64,000 nucleotides of DNA, taken from assembly GCF_022712275.1 (NCBI RefSeq), contig NZ_JALAGU010000047.1, positions 36,374 to 100,373 of the forward strand, read 5' to 3'. The translations under genes and the position numbers were made by a program. How positions within the stretch are numbered: position 1 is the first letter of the stretch; each line of letters starts with the position of its first letter. Below the pieces are notes generated by a model. It made no database searches. It saw nothing but the letters and a program-made list of their open reading frames with translations, and was not told the DNA's origin. The DNA is from Corynebacterium sp. Lineage in GTDB: Bacteria; Actinomycetota; Actinomycetes; Mycobacteriales; Mycobacteriaceae. Positions 56,821 to 64,000 of the stretch are shown piece by piece.

Positions 56821-59800
56821 CCGTCGGTGCCCCACGGGCTGCGGGTGAGCAGCAGGGTCGCCAGACCGCCGGACATGAAGAGGACCCACAGCGGCTGGAC
56901 TCCGGACCACACCCGGGGCCGGTACCGCAGCACGCCCACGGTCGCCGCCGCCGCGAGGACGCCGGGGATGCCGGCGAGGACCCAGCTGACTCCTGCCCAG
57001 GCGACGGCGGTGGCCGGTCGCGTCAGGCCTGCGACACGGCCGGTCGGCATCACGCAGTCTGAGGTTGGTGCGGCACCCACGGAACCGACCTCAGGTTGCG
57101 TGATGCCGACACTCTTCCTGTCTCCCCGGCCCCGCCACAGCAGCAGTGCCCAGACCCCGAGCAGCAGGACAGCCGCTCCGAGCCCCGCCGCCAGCCAGGT
57201 CCGGTAGACCGACGTCGGGGAGAAGTCCACGGACACCGCGTCGGCGAGGTCCTCGTCCGACATCTCCGGGGCGAGGTCCGCGGGGACGAGCCACCCCTGT
57301 GACCAGCCGTTGACGGTCACCGGCTCAAGCTCCACGTCGGTGTCGTCGGTGTCGTCGGTGTCCAGGGTCCCGACCCGCCCGGCGTTGACCGAGGAGGGGG
57401 TGTAGACGATCCGGTCGCCGCCTCCGGTGGACGCTGCTGTGGCTGCTGTGCCCGTCAGATTCTCCAGCTCCACCCACCGGGCGGTGCTGTGCACCGTGTG
57501 CTCCCCGGGGGTGAGGTCGAGGGTCTGGCCGCAGCGCACGGCGTCCCCGTCGACGGTGGTGTCGGCCGTGCAGTCCGCGGTGGAGACCTCCACCGTCGCG
57601 CCGGGTTCCGGCACAGTGATGATGCGCCGCATCGTGCCCTCCGGGATCTCCTGACCGAGCACCCACCGTGAGACCTCGCGTCCTTCCGGGGACGGTACGA
57701 CGATGTCGCGACGTGGCGTCATATCGGTGCCGTCTGGTGCGGTGAGCGAAAACTCGCTGATCCCCGTCTGCCCGAAAGCGCCGGTGATGCGCAGCTCGAC
57801 GCGGTCCGTCTCGCCCGGTGGGAGGGTGAAGGTCTCCTCCCGGCCGACCGGCACCTGCACGGTGGAGGACGCCACGGTGTCCCCGTCCCGCAGTGTCGTG
57901 ACATGCATCCGCAGGGCCGACCCCTGGGCGCGGGCGGTGAGCCGCAGCTGCCCGACCGGCTGCGCGAGCTCCGCTGTGACGGACTGGTTCAACGGGGAGC
58001 CGGACGCCGGGTACCAGGCGGTTGTCGGGTCTCCGTCGACGGCGGCGGAGACGGGGGAGAGGGTGTCCGCCCCGCCGAAGGACGTCGGATCGTCACCGGT
58101 GGAACTGGGGATCAGGCGTCCGTTGGTCTCGCGGACGGTGGTCTGTTCGCCGGTGACCGGGTAGTCGCGCACCGGGTTCATCGCGCTCCACGGGTCACCT
58201 GCCGCACGGATCGCGGAGTCCGGAGAGGTCACGGTGCCGTAGGAGTGCCCGCGCAGGGCGGGGGTGTCGGTGACGGTGACCGGTCCTGTGGCGTCGAGAC
58301 CGGTGATGTCGGTGGCGTCCCCGGTAAGGATGCGGTCGCGGGGTTCGCCACCGTCGGCGGCGGCGAGCCGGGGCAGGACCTCCGGCCCACCGGCGACAAC
58401 ATCCAGGTCGTCGACGTGCACGGTTCGCGGGGCGGTGGTGGCGGCGCCGCCGTCAACCCTGAAGATCCGCACGTCACCGTCGCCGAAGGACGCCTCCTCG
58501 GTGAACCCTGGGGAGTTGCGCAGTGTGCGCAGCACCGACCTCGCGCCGGGCGTGTCGGCGACGCGGGTGAGATCGGAGCGGACCAGCAGATAGCCGACAC
58601 CCTGCTGGATCAGCGTCGCGGCCAGCGAGTCGGAGGACGCCCCGGTGTCGAACTCGCGCTGGACACCGTCGATCCCACGGATAGCCTCGGGCGGGACCAG
58701 CGGTACGGCGTCCCTCACGACCCAGGGCACGTCGAGCAGAGCCTGGGCCGGTTCATCGCGGGTGTTGCCCCAGTCCTGTCGGGCGGACGCGGCCCTCGGC
58801 AGGATCATCGTGCGGGATTCCGCCGCACCGTTCGCCGGGTCATTGAGCCAGTCGGCCGCGTCCGTCCAGTAGGAGGGTACGGACCGGTAGCCGTCGGCGG
58901 GGACCAGGCGGGCGGACCAGGCGGGGGCCGTGATCGTGGCGACGAGCAGGCCGACGGCGGTGACCACCACCACCTGCCGGTGCTTCTCCGGGTATGCCCA
59001 CTGGCTCCGCTCAGGCCAGGTCATCCGGCCCAGCAGGTGGGCGATGCCGATGACCAGCGGCAGGTGGACCAGGGCGTCGAACTTGTGGAGGTTGCGCAGC
59101 GGGGCGCCGGCACCGTCGAGGAAGGACCGGGTGGCGTCCTGGACCGGGGAGAACGGCCCGGCGACACCGAAGATGAGCAGCCCGCAGCCCAGCATCACCA
59201 GCCACACGTGCCGGTAGGGCAGCCGGGTACGGGACACGCCCGACAGCCCCCACAGGCCGAGCAGTGCGAGGGCCAGCGTCGCGGCGACGAAGACCGGCTC
59301 GCCGACGAGGGCGGCACCGGCCTGTCGTTCATCGGAAAGGTAGGGCGTCCAACTGGTGGTGCCGCGCAGCACCTCGCCGAGGCTGAACCAGTGGGTGGTG
59401 ATGCCCGCGGACTCGATGTAGTCGGTGAACGGCGGAGAGTACCGGCCGAGGATGAGCAACGGTCCGGTCCACCAGAAGCACGCGAGGACGCCCGCCGGAA
59501 CCCACCAGGCCACGAAACGCCAGGCGGTGCGTCGTCGTTCCCGCGTCCGGGCGCAGGCTCCGGCGACGACCCACCAGATCACCGCAGGTACGACCGCGGC
59601 CAAGGTGGCGACCGCGTTCACCGCCCCCAGGCACAGCGCCGCCACCGCCGAGGAGCAGGCGGCGGTGGCGACCTGTCTGCGGGTCGGGGTGGGCGCCCCC
59701 AGGACCCGCACCACCGGCAGCAGGATCCACGGCACCAGTGCGATCGTCCACGCCTCCGAGGAGATGGCGCCGAGGGTGGTCATGATCCGTGGCGAGAGCG

Positions 59801-60176
59801 CGAACAGTACCGCGGCGACCAGGCGTGACGCCCGGGACCCGGTGTCCAGGGCATCCAGCAGTTTCACGGTACCGGCGAAGGCGAGCGTGAGCAGCAGCGC
59901 CCACCACAGCCGTTGGGTCAGCCAGTCCGGCAGCGGGGAGAGCAGGGCGAAGAACAACCCGTGGGGGAAGAGGTAGCCGTAGGCCTGGTTCTGTAGCTGG
60001 CCCAGAGGGAAGACGTCGGTCCACGGGGAGAGCGCCTGGTGGAGGAACCCCCACGGGTCCGCCACCAGGTCGTGCTTGGTGTCCGCGACGGTGAGCAGCG
60101 GTGCCTGGGCCAGACACAGCACGAGCCAGGCGCAGGTGGAGAGAATCCACCCGCGCCTGGTGAGCGTGGGAGTCAA
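56682..60176 (-). CDS. aftD: Arabinofuranosyltransferase AftD
   Basis: A 1164-residue GT-C arabinofuranosyltransferase that adds alpha-(1-3)-linked arabinose in arabinogalactan (and lipoarabinomannan) from decaprenyl-phosphoryl arabinose. An N-terminal helical block carries the first-loop acidic motif VADTKHDLVADP (near 30-41). Large carbohydrate-binding-like extracytoplasmic domains follow (about 430-980), and C-terminal helices close the protein. It is shorter than the M. tuberculosis enzyme (about 1400). The start seems to be TTG 60176, 15 bases after the DUF2613 gene; CTG 60194 is possible. The 3' end overlaps tmaT by 139 bases, and a 68-bp palindrome lies within the gene. Confidence 0.88.
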   Translation of the reverse strand: MTPTLTRRGWILSTCAWLVLCLAQAPLLTVADTKHDLVADPWGFLHQALSPWTDVFPLGQLQNQAYGYLFPHGLFFALLSPLPDWLTQRLWWALLLTLAFAGTVKLLDALDTGSRASRLVAAVLFALSPRIMTTLGAISSEAWTIALVPWILLPVVRVLGAPTPTRRQVATAACSSAVAALCLGAVNAVATLAAVVPAVIWWVVAGACARTRERRRTAWRFVAWWVPAGVLACFWWTGPLLILGRYSPPFTDYIESAGITTHWFSLGEVLRGTTSWTPYLSDERQAGAALVGEPVFVAATLALALLGLWGLSGVSRTRLPYRHVWLVMLGCGLLIFGVAGPFSPVQDATRSFLDGAGAPLRNLHKFDALVHLPLVIGIAHLLGRMTWPERSQWAYPEKHRQVVVVTAVGLLVATITAPAWSARLVPADGYRSVPSYWTDAADWLNDPANGAAESRTMILPRAASARQDWGNTRDEPAQALLDVPWVVRDAVPLVPPEAIRGIDGVQREFDTGASSDSLAATLIQQGVGYLLVRSDLTRVADTPGARSVLRTLRNSPGFTEEASFGDGDVRIFRVDGGAATTAPRTVHVDDLDVVAGGPEVLPRLAAADGGEPRDRILTGDATDITGLDATGPVTVTDTPALRGHSYGTVTSPDSAIRAAGDPWSAMNPVRDYPVTGEQTTVRETNGRLIPSSTGDDPTSFGGADTLSPVSAAVDGDPTTAWYPASGSPLNQSVTAELAQPVGQLRLTARAQGSALRMHVTTLRDGDTVASSTVQVPVGREETFTLPPGETDRVELRITGAFGQTGISEFSLTAPDGTDMTPRRDIVVPSPEGREVSRWVLGQEIPEGTMRRIITVPEPGATVEVSTADCTADTTVDGDAVRCGQTLDLTPGEHTVHSTARWVELENLTGTAATAASTGGGDRIVYTPSSVNAGRVGTLDTDDTDDTDVELEPVTVNGWSQGWLVPADLAPEMSDEDLADAVSVDFSPTSVYRTWLAAGLGAAVLLLGVWALLLWRGRGDRKSVGITQPEVGSVGAAPTSDCVMPTGRVAGLTRPATAVAWAGVSWVLAGIPGVLAAAATVGVLRYRPRVWSGVQPLWVLFMSGGLATLLLTRSPWGTDGYAGDSSVVQLALVVGLTSVFLASFAATRVRHHRETARRAGSSTSA
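57043..57110. repeat. 68-bp palindromic element inside aftD
   Basis: GTCGGCATCACGCA (57043-57056) and TGCGTGATGCCGAC (57097-57110) are perfect 14-base arms. CTGAGGT (57059-57065) and ACCTCAG (57088-57094) form a second tier after a two-base mismatch. It is translated as a loop (about residues 1023-1045) between two transmembrane helices of AftD. Confidence 0.8.
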
Positions 60177-60190
60177 TGCAGCTGAGTCGG

Positions 60191-60385
60191 TCAGCGCCGC
60201 TCACCGTACTGGACCGAGCCCAGGACGGCGTCGTTCGCGTCGACGTTGTTCGACGGCAGACTGGAACTGTCGGCGACCATGCCGACGCCGACAGCGACAA
60301 GACCGCCGAGGACGACGCCGACGACGGCGGAGGCGACAGCAGGGCCGAGACTACGGCGGGGCGTGGAGTCGGTCTCGAAGGGCAT
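60191..60385 (-). CDS. DUF2613 small membrane-anchored protein (Rv0236A-like)
   Basis: A 64-residue protein with a basic start (PRRSLGPAVAS) and one transmembrane helix (about 14-35, VVGVVLGGLVAVGVGMVA), then a short exported tail with NNVDANDAVLGSVQYG. It matches DUF2613, the small protein encoded just before aftD in mycobacteria (Rv0236A). GAGGACA nine bases before ATG 60385 serves as ribosome site. Immediately followed by aftD; a helper role for AftD is inferred from this constant linkage. Confidence 0.85.
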   Translation of the reverse strand: MPFETDSTPRRSLGPAVASAVVGVVLGGLVAVGVGMVADSSSLPSNNVDANDAVLGSVQYGERR

Positions 60386-60422
60386 GTGTTTTCTGTCCTC
60401 TGGTCTGGTGCTGCTGTGACTG

Positions 60423-60932
60423 TTACTGGAGCGGCTCGTCGAGCGGGGGCACGACGAGCACCGGGACACCGGCGTGCTTGACGAGATTGTCCGCCACGCT
60501 GGAGTGCAGGAGCGACTGCCATCCGCTCAGCGCCCGGGTACCGGCGACGATGAGATCGACATCCAGCTCCTGGGACGCCTCGACGATGGCGCTCCACACG
60601 GCTGTGGAGGACTCTACCAGGTAGGGTTCGGTCTCGAAACCAAGTTCGGCGGCAAGGGCGACGCCGGCGTGGCTGATCTCCGTGGCATCGACGTACGCCG
60701 GATCGGTGGAGTAGTCCGAGGGGTCTTCATTGATCCCCTGGCCGCCGGTCGCCAGTCCACCCACACCGGCCGCGCGGGCGGCCTGACGGTGGATCGGTTC
60801 CCAGGCGGTGATGATGTACGCCTTATGGGTGGACAACAGCCGTGCTGCATAGCGGATGGCGGCTTTCGCCTGGTCGGAACCGTCAAAGGCGATGAGGACA
60901 GAATCGGTGGGGGTGTTCGTGTCGCTGCTCAT
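60423..60932 (-). CDS. Universal stress protein (UspA family)
   Basis: A 169-residue single Usp domain. VLIAFDGSDQAKAAIRYAARLL starts the fold, and the ATP-binding type C-terminus is VDLIVAGTRALSGWQSLLHSSVADNLVKHAGVPVLVV, containing the G-2x-G-9x-G(S/T)-like pattern, here GTRALSGWQSLLHSSVA. It is divergent from lpqI: the two start codons overlap in the same CATG (60930-60933). TACTCT seven bases before its ATG suggests leaderless expression. Confidence 0.92.
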   Translation of the reverse strand: MSSDTNTPTDSVLIAFDGSDQAKAAIRYAARLLSTHKAYIITAWEPIHRQAARAAGVGGLATGGQGINEDPSDYSTDPAYVDATEISHAGVALAAELGFETEPYLVESSTAVWSAIVEASQELDVDLIVAGTRALSGWQSLLHSSVADNLVKHAGVPVLVVPPLDEPLQ

Positions 60933-60939
60933 GCCCACG

Positions 60940-60945
60940 AGAGTA
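60940..60945 (-). promoter_or_regulatory. Leaderless-type -10 of the universal stress protein gene
   Basis: TACTCT on the minus strand ends seven bases before ATG 60932. Confidence 0.55.
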
Positions 60946-60956
60946 GTCCCACCACG

Positions 60957-60962
60957 TACCGT
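60957..60962 (+). promoter_or_regulatory. Leaderless-type -10 of lpqI
   Basis: TACCGT ends seven bases before ATG 60970. GGGAGG directly abuts the ATG and is too close to act as a ribosome site. Only 37 bases separate the two divergent start codons, so both promoters interlock. Confidence 0.5.
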
Positions 60963-60969
60963 CGGGAGG

Positions 60970-62250
60970 ATGAACGCCCGAAGGCCCACCCGCACCACCA
61001 CCCGCAGATGCACAACCGCTGTGGCGCTCATGGCCGTGTCCGCCGCCCTCTCCGGGAGTCTCCTCGGCGCATGTACCCCGGATTCCTCCGACACCCCGGA
61101 CGGCGACGCCTCCCCCGCCGCGTCCGCCACAGAGAGTGTGGAGACCACGCCGGGTACCGCGCCCGTCGAACAACCCGTCTCCTGCGTCGGCGAGATCGAC
61201 CCGGCGGATTCTGAAGCGGTACGCCGGGCGGCGGCGGCCACCCTCGCAGTGGGGGTCACCGGTTTCGACGACGCCGCTGCCGCGGTCGACGCCGGCGTCC
61301 GGCACCTCTTCATCGGGTCCACCACCGACCAGTCGATGCTCAACGGCCAGGGTGACCCCGCCCGTTCCCTGGCCGCCCTGCAGGAGCGTGCCGGCGGCGA
61401 CCTCACCGTCTCCGTCGACGAGGAGGGCGGTCAGGTCCAGCGGCTCGCCGATCTCACCGGATCGCTGCCCTCTGCCCGGGAGATGACGGCGACCATGGCC
61501 CCTGAGGAAGTCGCCGAACTGTTCACCGACCACGCCCACAAGCTGCGTGATCTCGGCATCACCATGGACTTCGCGCCCGATGTCGACCTCGACGGCGGCG
61601 AGGCGGTCAGCGACAACGCCATCGGCGACCGCGCCTTCTCCGACGACCCCGCCGTCGTGGTGGAGTACGGCCGGGCGGTCATCGACGGGTTGCTCGCCGG
61701 CGGCGTCACCCCGGTGATCAAGCACTTCCCGGGCCACGGCCACGCCACCGGGGACTCGCACCTCGGCACCGTCACCACCCCGCCCATCGACCAGATGGGA
61801 CCGGACCTGCAGCCCTTCGCCGAACTGGCACAGGTCCCCGGGGTTGCGGTGATGGTCGGCCACATGCAGGTCCCCGGCTTCGACGTCGGCGACGTGCTCG
61901 GTGCCGAGACACCTGCCTCGCTGAACCCGGCGTCCTACGGGCTGCTGCGCAACGGGGTCAATGACGCGCCGGGCTTCGACGGCGTCATCTACACCGACGA
62001 TCTCACCGGCATGCAGGCGATCACCGACCACTTCAGTCCCGGGGACGCCGTGACCAACGCACTGCGCGTCGGGGCAGACGCCCCACTCGTGTCCTCCGGG
62101 ATGGACGCCGACTCCGTGGCCGGCGTCCTCGACGCGGTCGTCGCCGCGGTCGCCGACGGTGCGCTGGATCTCGGTGTGGTGACCGCGGCGGCGGACCGGA
62201 TCTGCAGTTCAGTGCAGGCAACGGACGTGCCGGAGCCCGTCAACAGTTAA
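60970..62250 (+). CDS. lpqI: GH3 beta-N-acetylglucosaminidase lipoprotein LpqI
   Basis: A 426-residue lipoprotein (lipobox LLGAC, Cys35) with a GH3 domain. It has the substrate-binding KHFPGHG (Lys251), the His/Asp acid-base loop GHATGDSHLG and the nucleophile Asp343 in YTDDLTGM. The M. tuberculosis counterpart Rv0237 releases GlcNAc from muropeptides or glycans during wall recycling. ATG 60970 starts the signal peptide; in-frame ATG 60931 would overlap the divergent gene. Synteny with aftD and DUF2613 agrees with mycobacteria. Confidence 0.9.
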   Translation: MNARRPTRTTTRRCTTAVALMAVSAALSGSLLGACTPDSSDTPDGDASPAASATESVETTPGTAPVEQPVSCVGEIDPADSEAVRRAAAATLAVGVTGFDDAAAAVDAGVRHLFIGSTTDQSMLNGQGDPARSLAALQERAGGDLTVSVDEEGGQVQRLADLTGSLPSAREMTATMAPEEVAELFTDHAHKLRDLGITMDFAPDVDLDGGEAVSDNAIGDRAFSDDPAVVVEYGRAVIDGLLAGGVTPVIKHFPGHGHATGDSHLGTVTTPPIDQMGPDLQPFAELAQVPGVAVMVGHMQVPGFDVGDVLGAETPASLNPASYGLLRNGVNDAPGFDGVIYTDDLTGMQAITDHFSPGDAVTNALRVGADAPLVSSGMDADSVAGVLDAVVAAVADGALDLGVVTAAADRICSSVQATDVPEPVNS

Positions 62251-62253
62251 GGT
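62248..62253 (+). promoter_or_regulatory. Leaderless-type -10 of the VanW gene
   Basis: TAAGGT overlaps the lpqI stop codon and ends seven bases before GTG 62261. Confidence 0.4.
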
Positions 62254-62260
62254 ATGGGGC

Positions 62261-63982
62261 GTGAGCAGCAGAACACATGACGTCCACGCACCCCGACGCG
62301 CCAACAGGTCCCTGTTCCGGCGCCTCTGGTGGATGTGGACCCTGCTCGGAGTGCTCGGGATCGGCGGCGTCCTCTACGCCACCGACCTGGTCATGTCCGA
62401 GGGGACGGTGCCCCGTGGCGTGACTGTCGGGGGTGTCGACATCGGGGGTATGTCGCCTGACCAGGCGGAGATCCGGCTGCGCAACCAGCTCGCCGACCAG
62501 GTGAAGTCACCGGTGAACGTGTCCGCCGGTGGCCTGGAGACGACCGTCGACCCGGTGACCTCGGGGTTGAATGTCGACTGGGACGCCACCGTCGACCAGG
62601 CCGGCGAACAGCCGAAGAACCCGATCACCCGGCTGACGAGCTTCTGGCAGACCCGTGAGGTCGGCACTGTCAGCCACTTCAACGACAACCTCCTCGCCGG
62701 CACCGTCCGCCGGGTCTCTGACGACCTCAGCCAGGACGCCTCGAACGCCACCCTCGCCATCAACGACCAGGGCAAGGCCGACATCACCGATGACGTGGAC
62801 GGTCAGAGCGTCGAACAGGACGCCGTGGATGAGGCGATCCGTGACAACTGGCTCAACACCGACCACAAGGTGAGCGTGGACGCCGACGTGACCAGCGCCG
62901 ACATCAACCGTGAGGAGGCTGACAAGGTCGCCCGCGAGGTCGTCGACAAGGTGACCTCCGGTGACCTCGTCTTCGCCGGCCGCGACAATGCCGAGGGAGT
63001 GCTGCGTCCGGCGGACATGGGACGCATCGTCACCTTCGTCCCCGACGGGGACAGCCTGCGCACCGACTGGAACAGCGAGGCCGCCAAGGAGATCCTCACC
63101 GAGCAGCTGGGTCAGACCGAGGTGGAGTTCCGTAACGCGAATTTCGAGGTCAACGGCAATGACCTCACCGTCATCCCGTCCCAGGACGGGGTGGAGATCG
63201 ACTGGGAGAAGACCCTCGACAAGCTCGAGGACAAGCTCCTGGACACCCGGGAGCGCCACCATGACGTGACCTACAACGACCGTAAGGCGACGTACACCAC
63301 CGAGATGGCGGAAAAGGCGACCTTCGACGACGTCATGGGTGAGTTCTCCACCGACGGTTTCGCCAGCGACTCCGGTGTGAATATCCGTCGGGTCGCTGAG
63401 CAGGTCAACGGTGCGATCGTGCTGCCGGGTGAGACCTTCAGCCTCAACGGTTACACCGGTCCGCGTGGTGAGGCGCAGGGGTATGTGGACGCGGGCGTCA
63501 TCCAGGACGGCCATGCGGACACCGCCGTCGGTGGCGGCATCAGCCAGTTTGCCACGACGCTGTACAACGCGTCCTACTTCGCCGGTATGGAGGATGTCGC
63601 GCACACGGCGCACTCGTACTACATCAGCCGGTACCCGGCGGGACGCGAGGCGACGGTGTTCGAAGGTGCCATTGACCTGCAGTTCAAGAACACCTTCGAC
63701 ACCCCGGTGCTGATCCAGGCCTCGGCGGACAGTTCCTCGGTGTCAGTGAAGCTGCGCGGCGTGCGGCATGTGGACGTGGAGTCCATCCCGGGTGCGAAGA
63801 CGAACTACACCGACCCGGAGCGCATCGAGCTGGAGGGCGACAAGTGCTCCGCCTCCTCAGGCTCGCGCGGGTTCACCACCACGGACACCCGCGTGGTGCG
63901 GGACCTCTCCGGCCGTGAGATCTCGCGGGACACCACGACGACGAAGTACGACCCCTCGCCGATCGTGACCTGCAAGAAGTAA
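62261..63982 (+). CDS. VanW-domain wall-associated membrane protein
   Basis: A 573-residue protein with one N-terminal helix (about 27-45), then two copies of a putative peptidoglycan-binding domain (about 55-160 and 215-335; VPRGVTVGGVDIGGMSPDQAE starts the first) and a C-terminal VanW domain (about 370-510; VLPGETFSLNGYTGPR, then GGGISQFATTLYNASYFAG). Such YoaR/VanW proteins are exported and thought to act at the wall; no enzymatic activity is proven. GTG 62261 is the only start that fits, 10 bases after lpqI. Two cysteines near the C-terminus (GDKCSAS, IVTCKK) may form a disulfide. Confidence 0.88.
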   Translation: MSSRTHDVHAPRRANRSLFRRLWWMWTLLGVLGIGGVLYATDLVMSEGTVPRGVTVGGVDIGGMSPDQAEIRLRNQLADQVKSPVNVSAGGLETTVDPVTSGLNVDWDATVDQAGEQPKNPITRLTSFWQTREVGTVSHFNDNLLAGTVRRVSDDLSQDASNATLAINDQGKADITDDVDGQSVEQDAVDEAIRDNWLNTDHKVSVDADVTSADINREEADKVAREVVDKVTSGDLVFAGRDNAEGVLRPADMGRIVTFVPDGDSLRTDWNSEAAKEILTEQLGQTEVEFRNANFEVNGNDLTVIPSQDGVEIDWEKTLDKLEDKLLDTRERHHDVTYNDRKATYTTEMAEKATFDDVMGEFSTDGFASDSGVNIRRVAEQVNGAIVLPGETFSLNGYTGPRGEAQGYVDAGVIQDGHADTAVGGGISQFATTLYNASYFAGMEDVAHTAHSYYISRYPAGREATVFEGAIDLQFKNTFDTPVLIQASADSSSVSVKLRGVRHVDVESIPGAKTNYTDPERIELEGDKCSASSGSRGFTTTDTRVVRDLSGREISRDTTTTKYDPSPIVTCKK

Positions 63983-64000
63983 CCCCCGCCCGCCCACTTC

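Noticed and set aside
57903..59828. 641-codon open frame antisense to aftD
   Set aside because: Gly/Arg/Asp-rich shadow without domains; aftD is continuous opposite it.

Overview
The window is 64 kb of high-GC, gene-dense actinobacterial chromosome. The gene set points to a mycolate-making Corynebacterium, probably from the high-GC C. variabile-like side of the genus. It carries the complete corynomycolate condensation set (fadD32, pks13, accD4), an MmpL3-type exporter, a TmaT-type acetyltransferase, an MtrP-type methyltransferase and the arabinofuranosyltransferase aftD. There is no rRNA, tRNA, CRISPR array, complete insertion sequence or prophage that I can see. No search was run; names rest on motifs and on remembered family features.

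Layout. 1-8650: fadD32-pks13-accD4 in one direction. 8651-14393: a secreted acidic protein, a DUF6230/DUF6114 pair, an MFS/LysR pair and a DUF3054 protein. 14403-19493 (minus): trmB, a NYN nuclease-like gene, cmpL1 (MmpL3) and a YbhN-like gene. 19598-24057: two hypotheticals, pckG and a YbbN-like gene. The trmB-NYN-mmpL3 order and nearby pckG match M. tuberculosis Rv0206c-Rv0211. 24148-33976 is accessory: a CobW GTPase behind a Zur-like box, a broken aldo-keto reductase with its regulator, a cupin/AKR/CMD operon, acetolactate decarboxylase, a YihY protein, two gene fragments (alpha/beta hydrolase, DyP peroxidase), and an MpaB-type gene with a TetR regulator and a ProC-like gene.

34174-40624 is the least familiar part. 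A minus-strand operon encodes a DUF4956 membrane protein, a VTC-type polyphosphate-polymerase-like protein and a large lipoprotein ending in GGGM repeats. It is divergent from a histidine kinase/response regulator pair, followed by a DedA protein. 40747-44303 is fadAB. 44466-63982 returns to the envelope: mtrP, a GT4, an Rv0226c-like membrane protein, DUF3068, tmaT, aftD, DUF2613, a universal stress protein, lpqI and a VanW protein. This keeps the order and strands of M. tuberculosis Rv0224c-Rv0228 and Rv0236c-Rv0237, with a DUF4395 gene, an MFS gene, a damaged hypothetical and proVWX inserted.

Together the conserved blocks build the mycolic acid, modify trehalose monomycolate, flip it across the membrane and complete the arabinan that receives it. 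Two sequence patterns cross the window. One is a -10 hexamer (TAnnnT) 6-8 bases before the start codon at many genes, as in leaderless transcription. The other is a set of long palindromes, two of which (15712-15764 and 45271-45323) are 53 bp each and related to one another, and one of which lies inside aftD.
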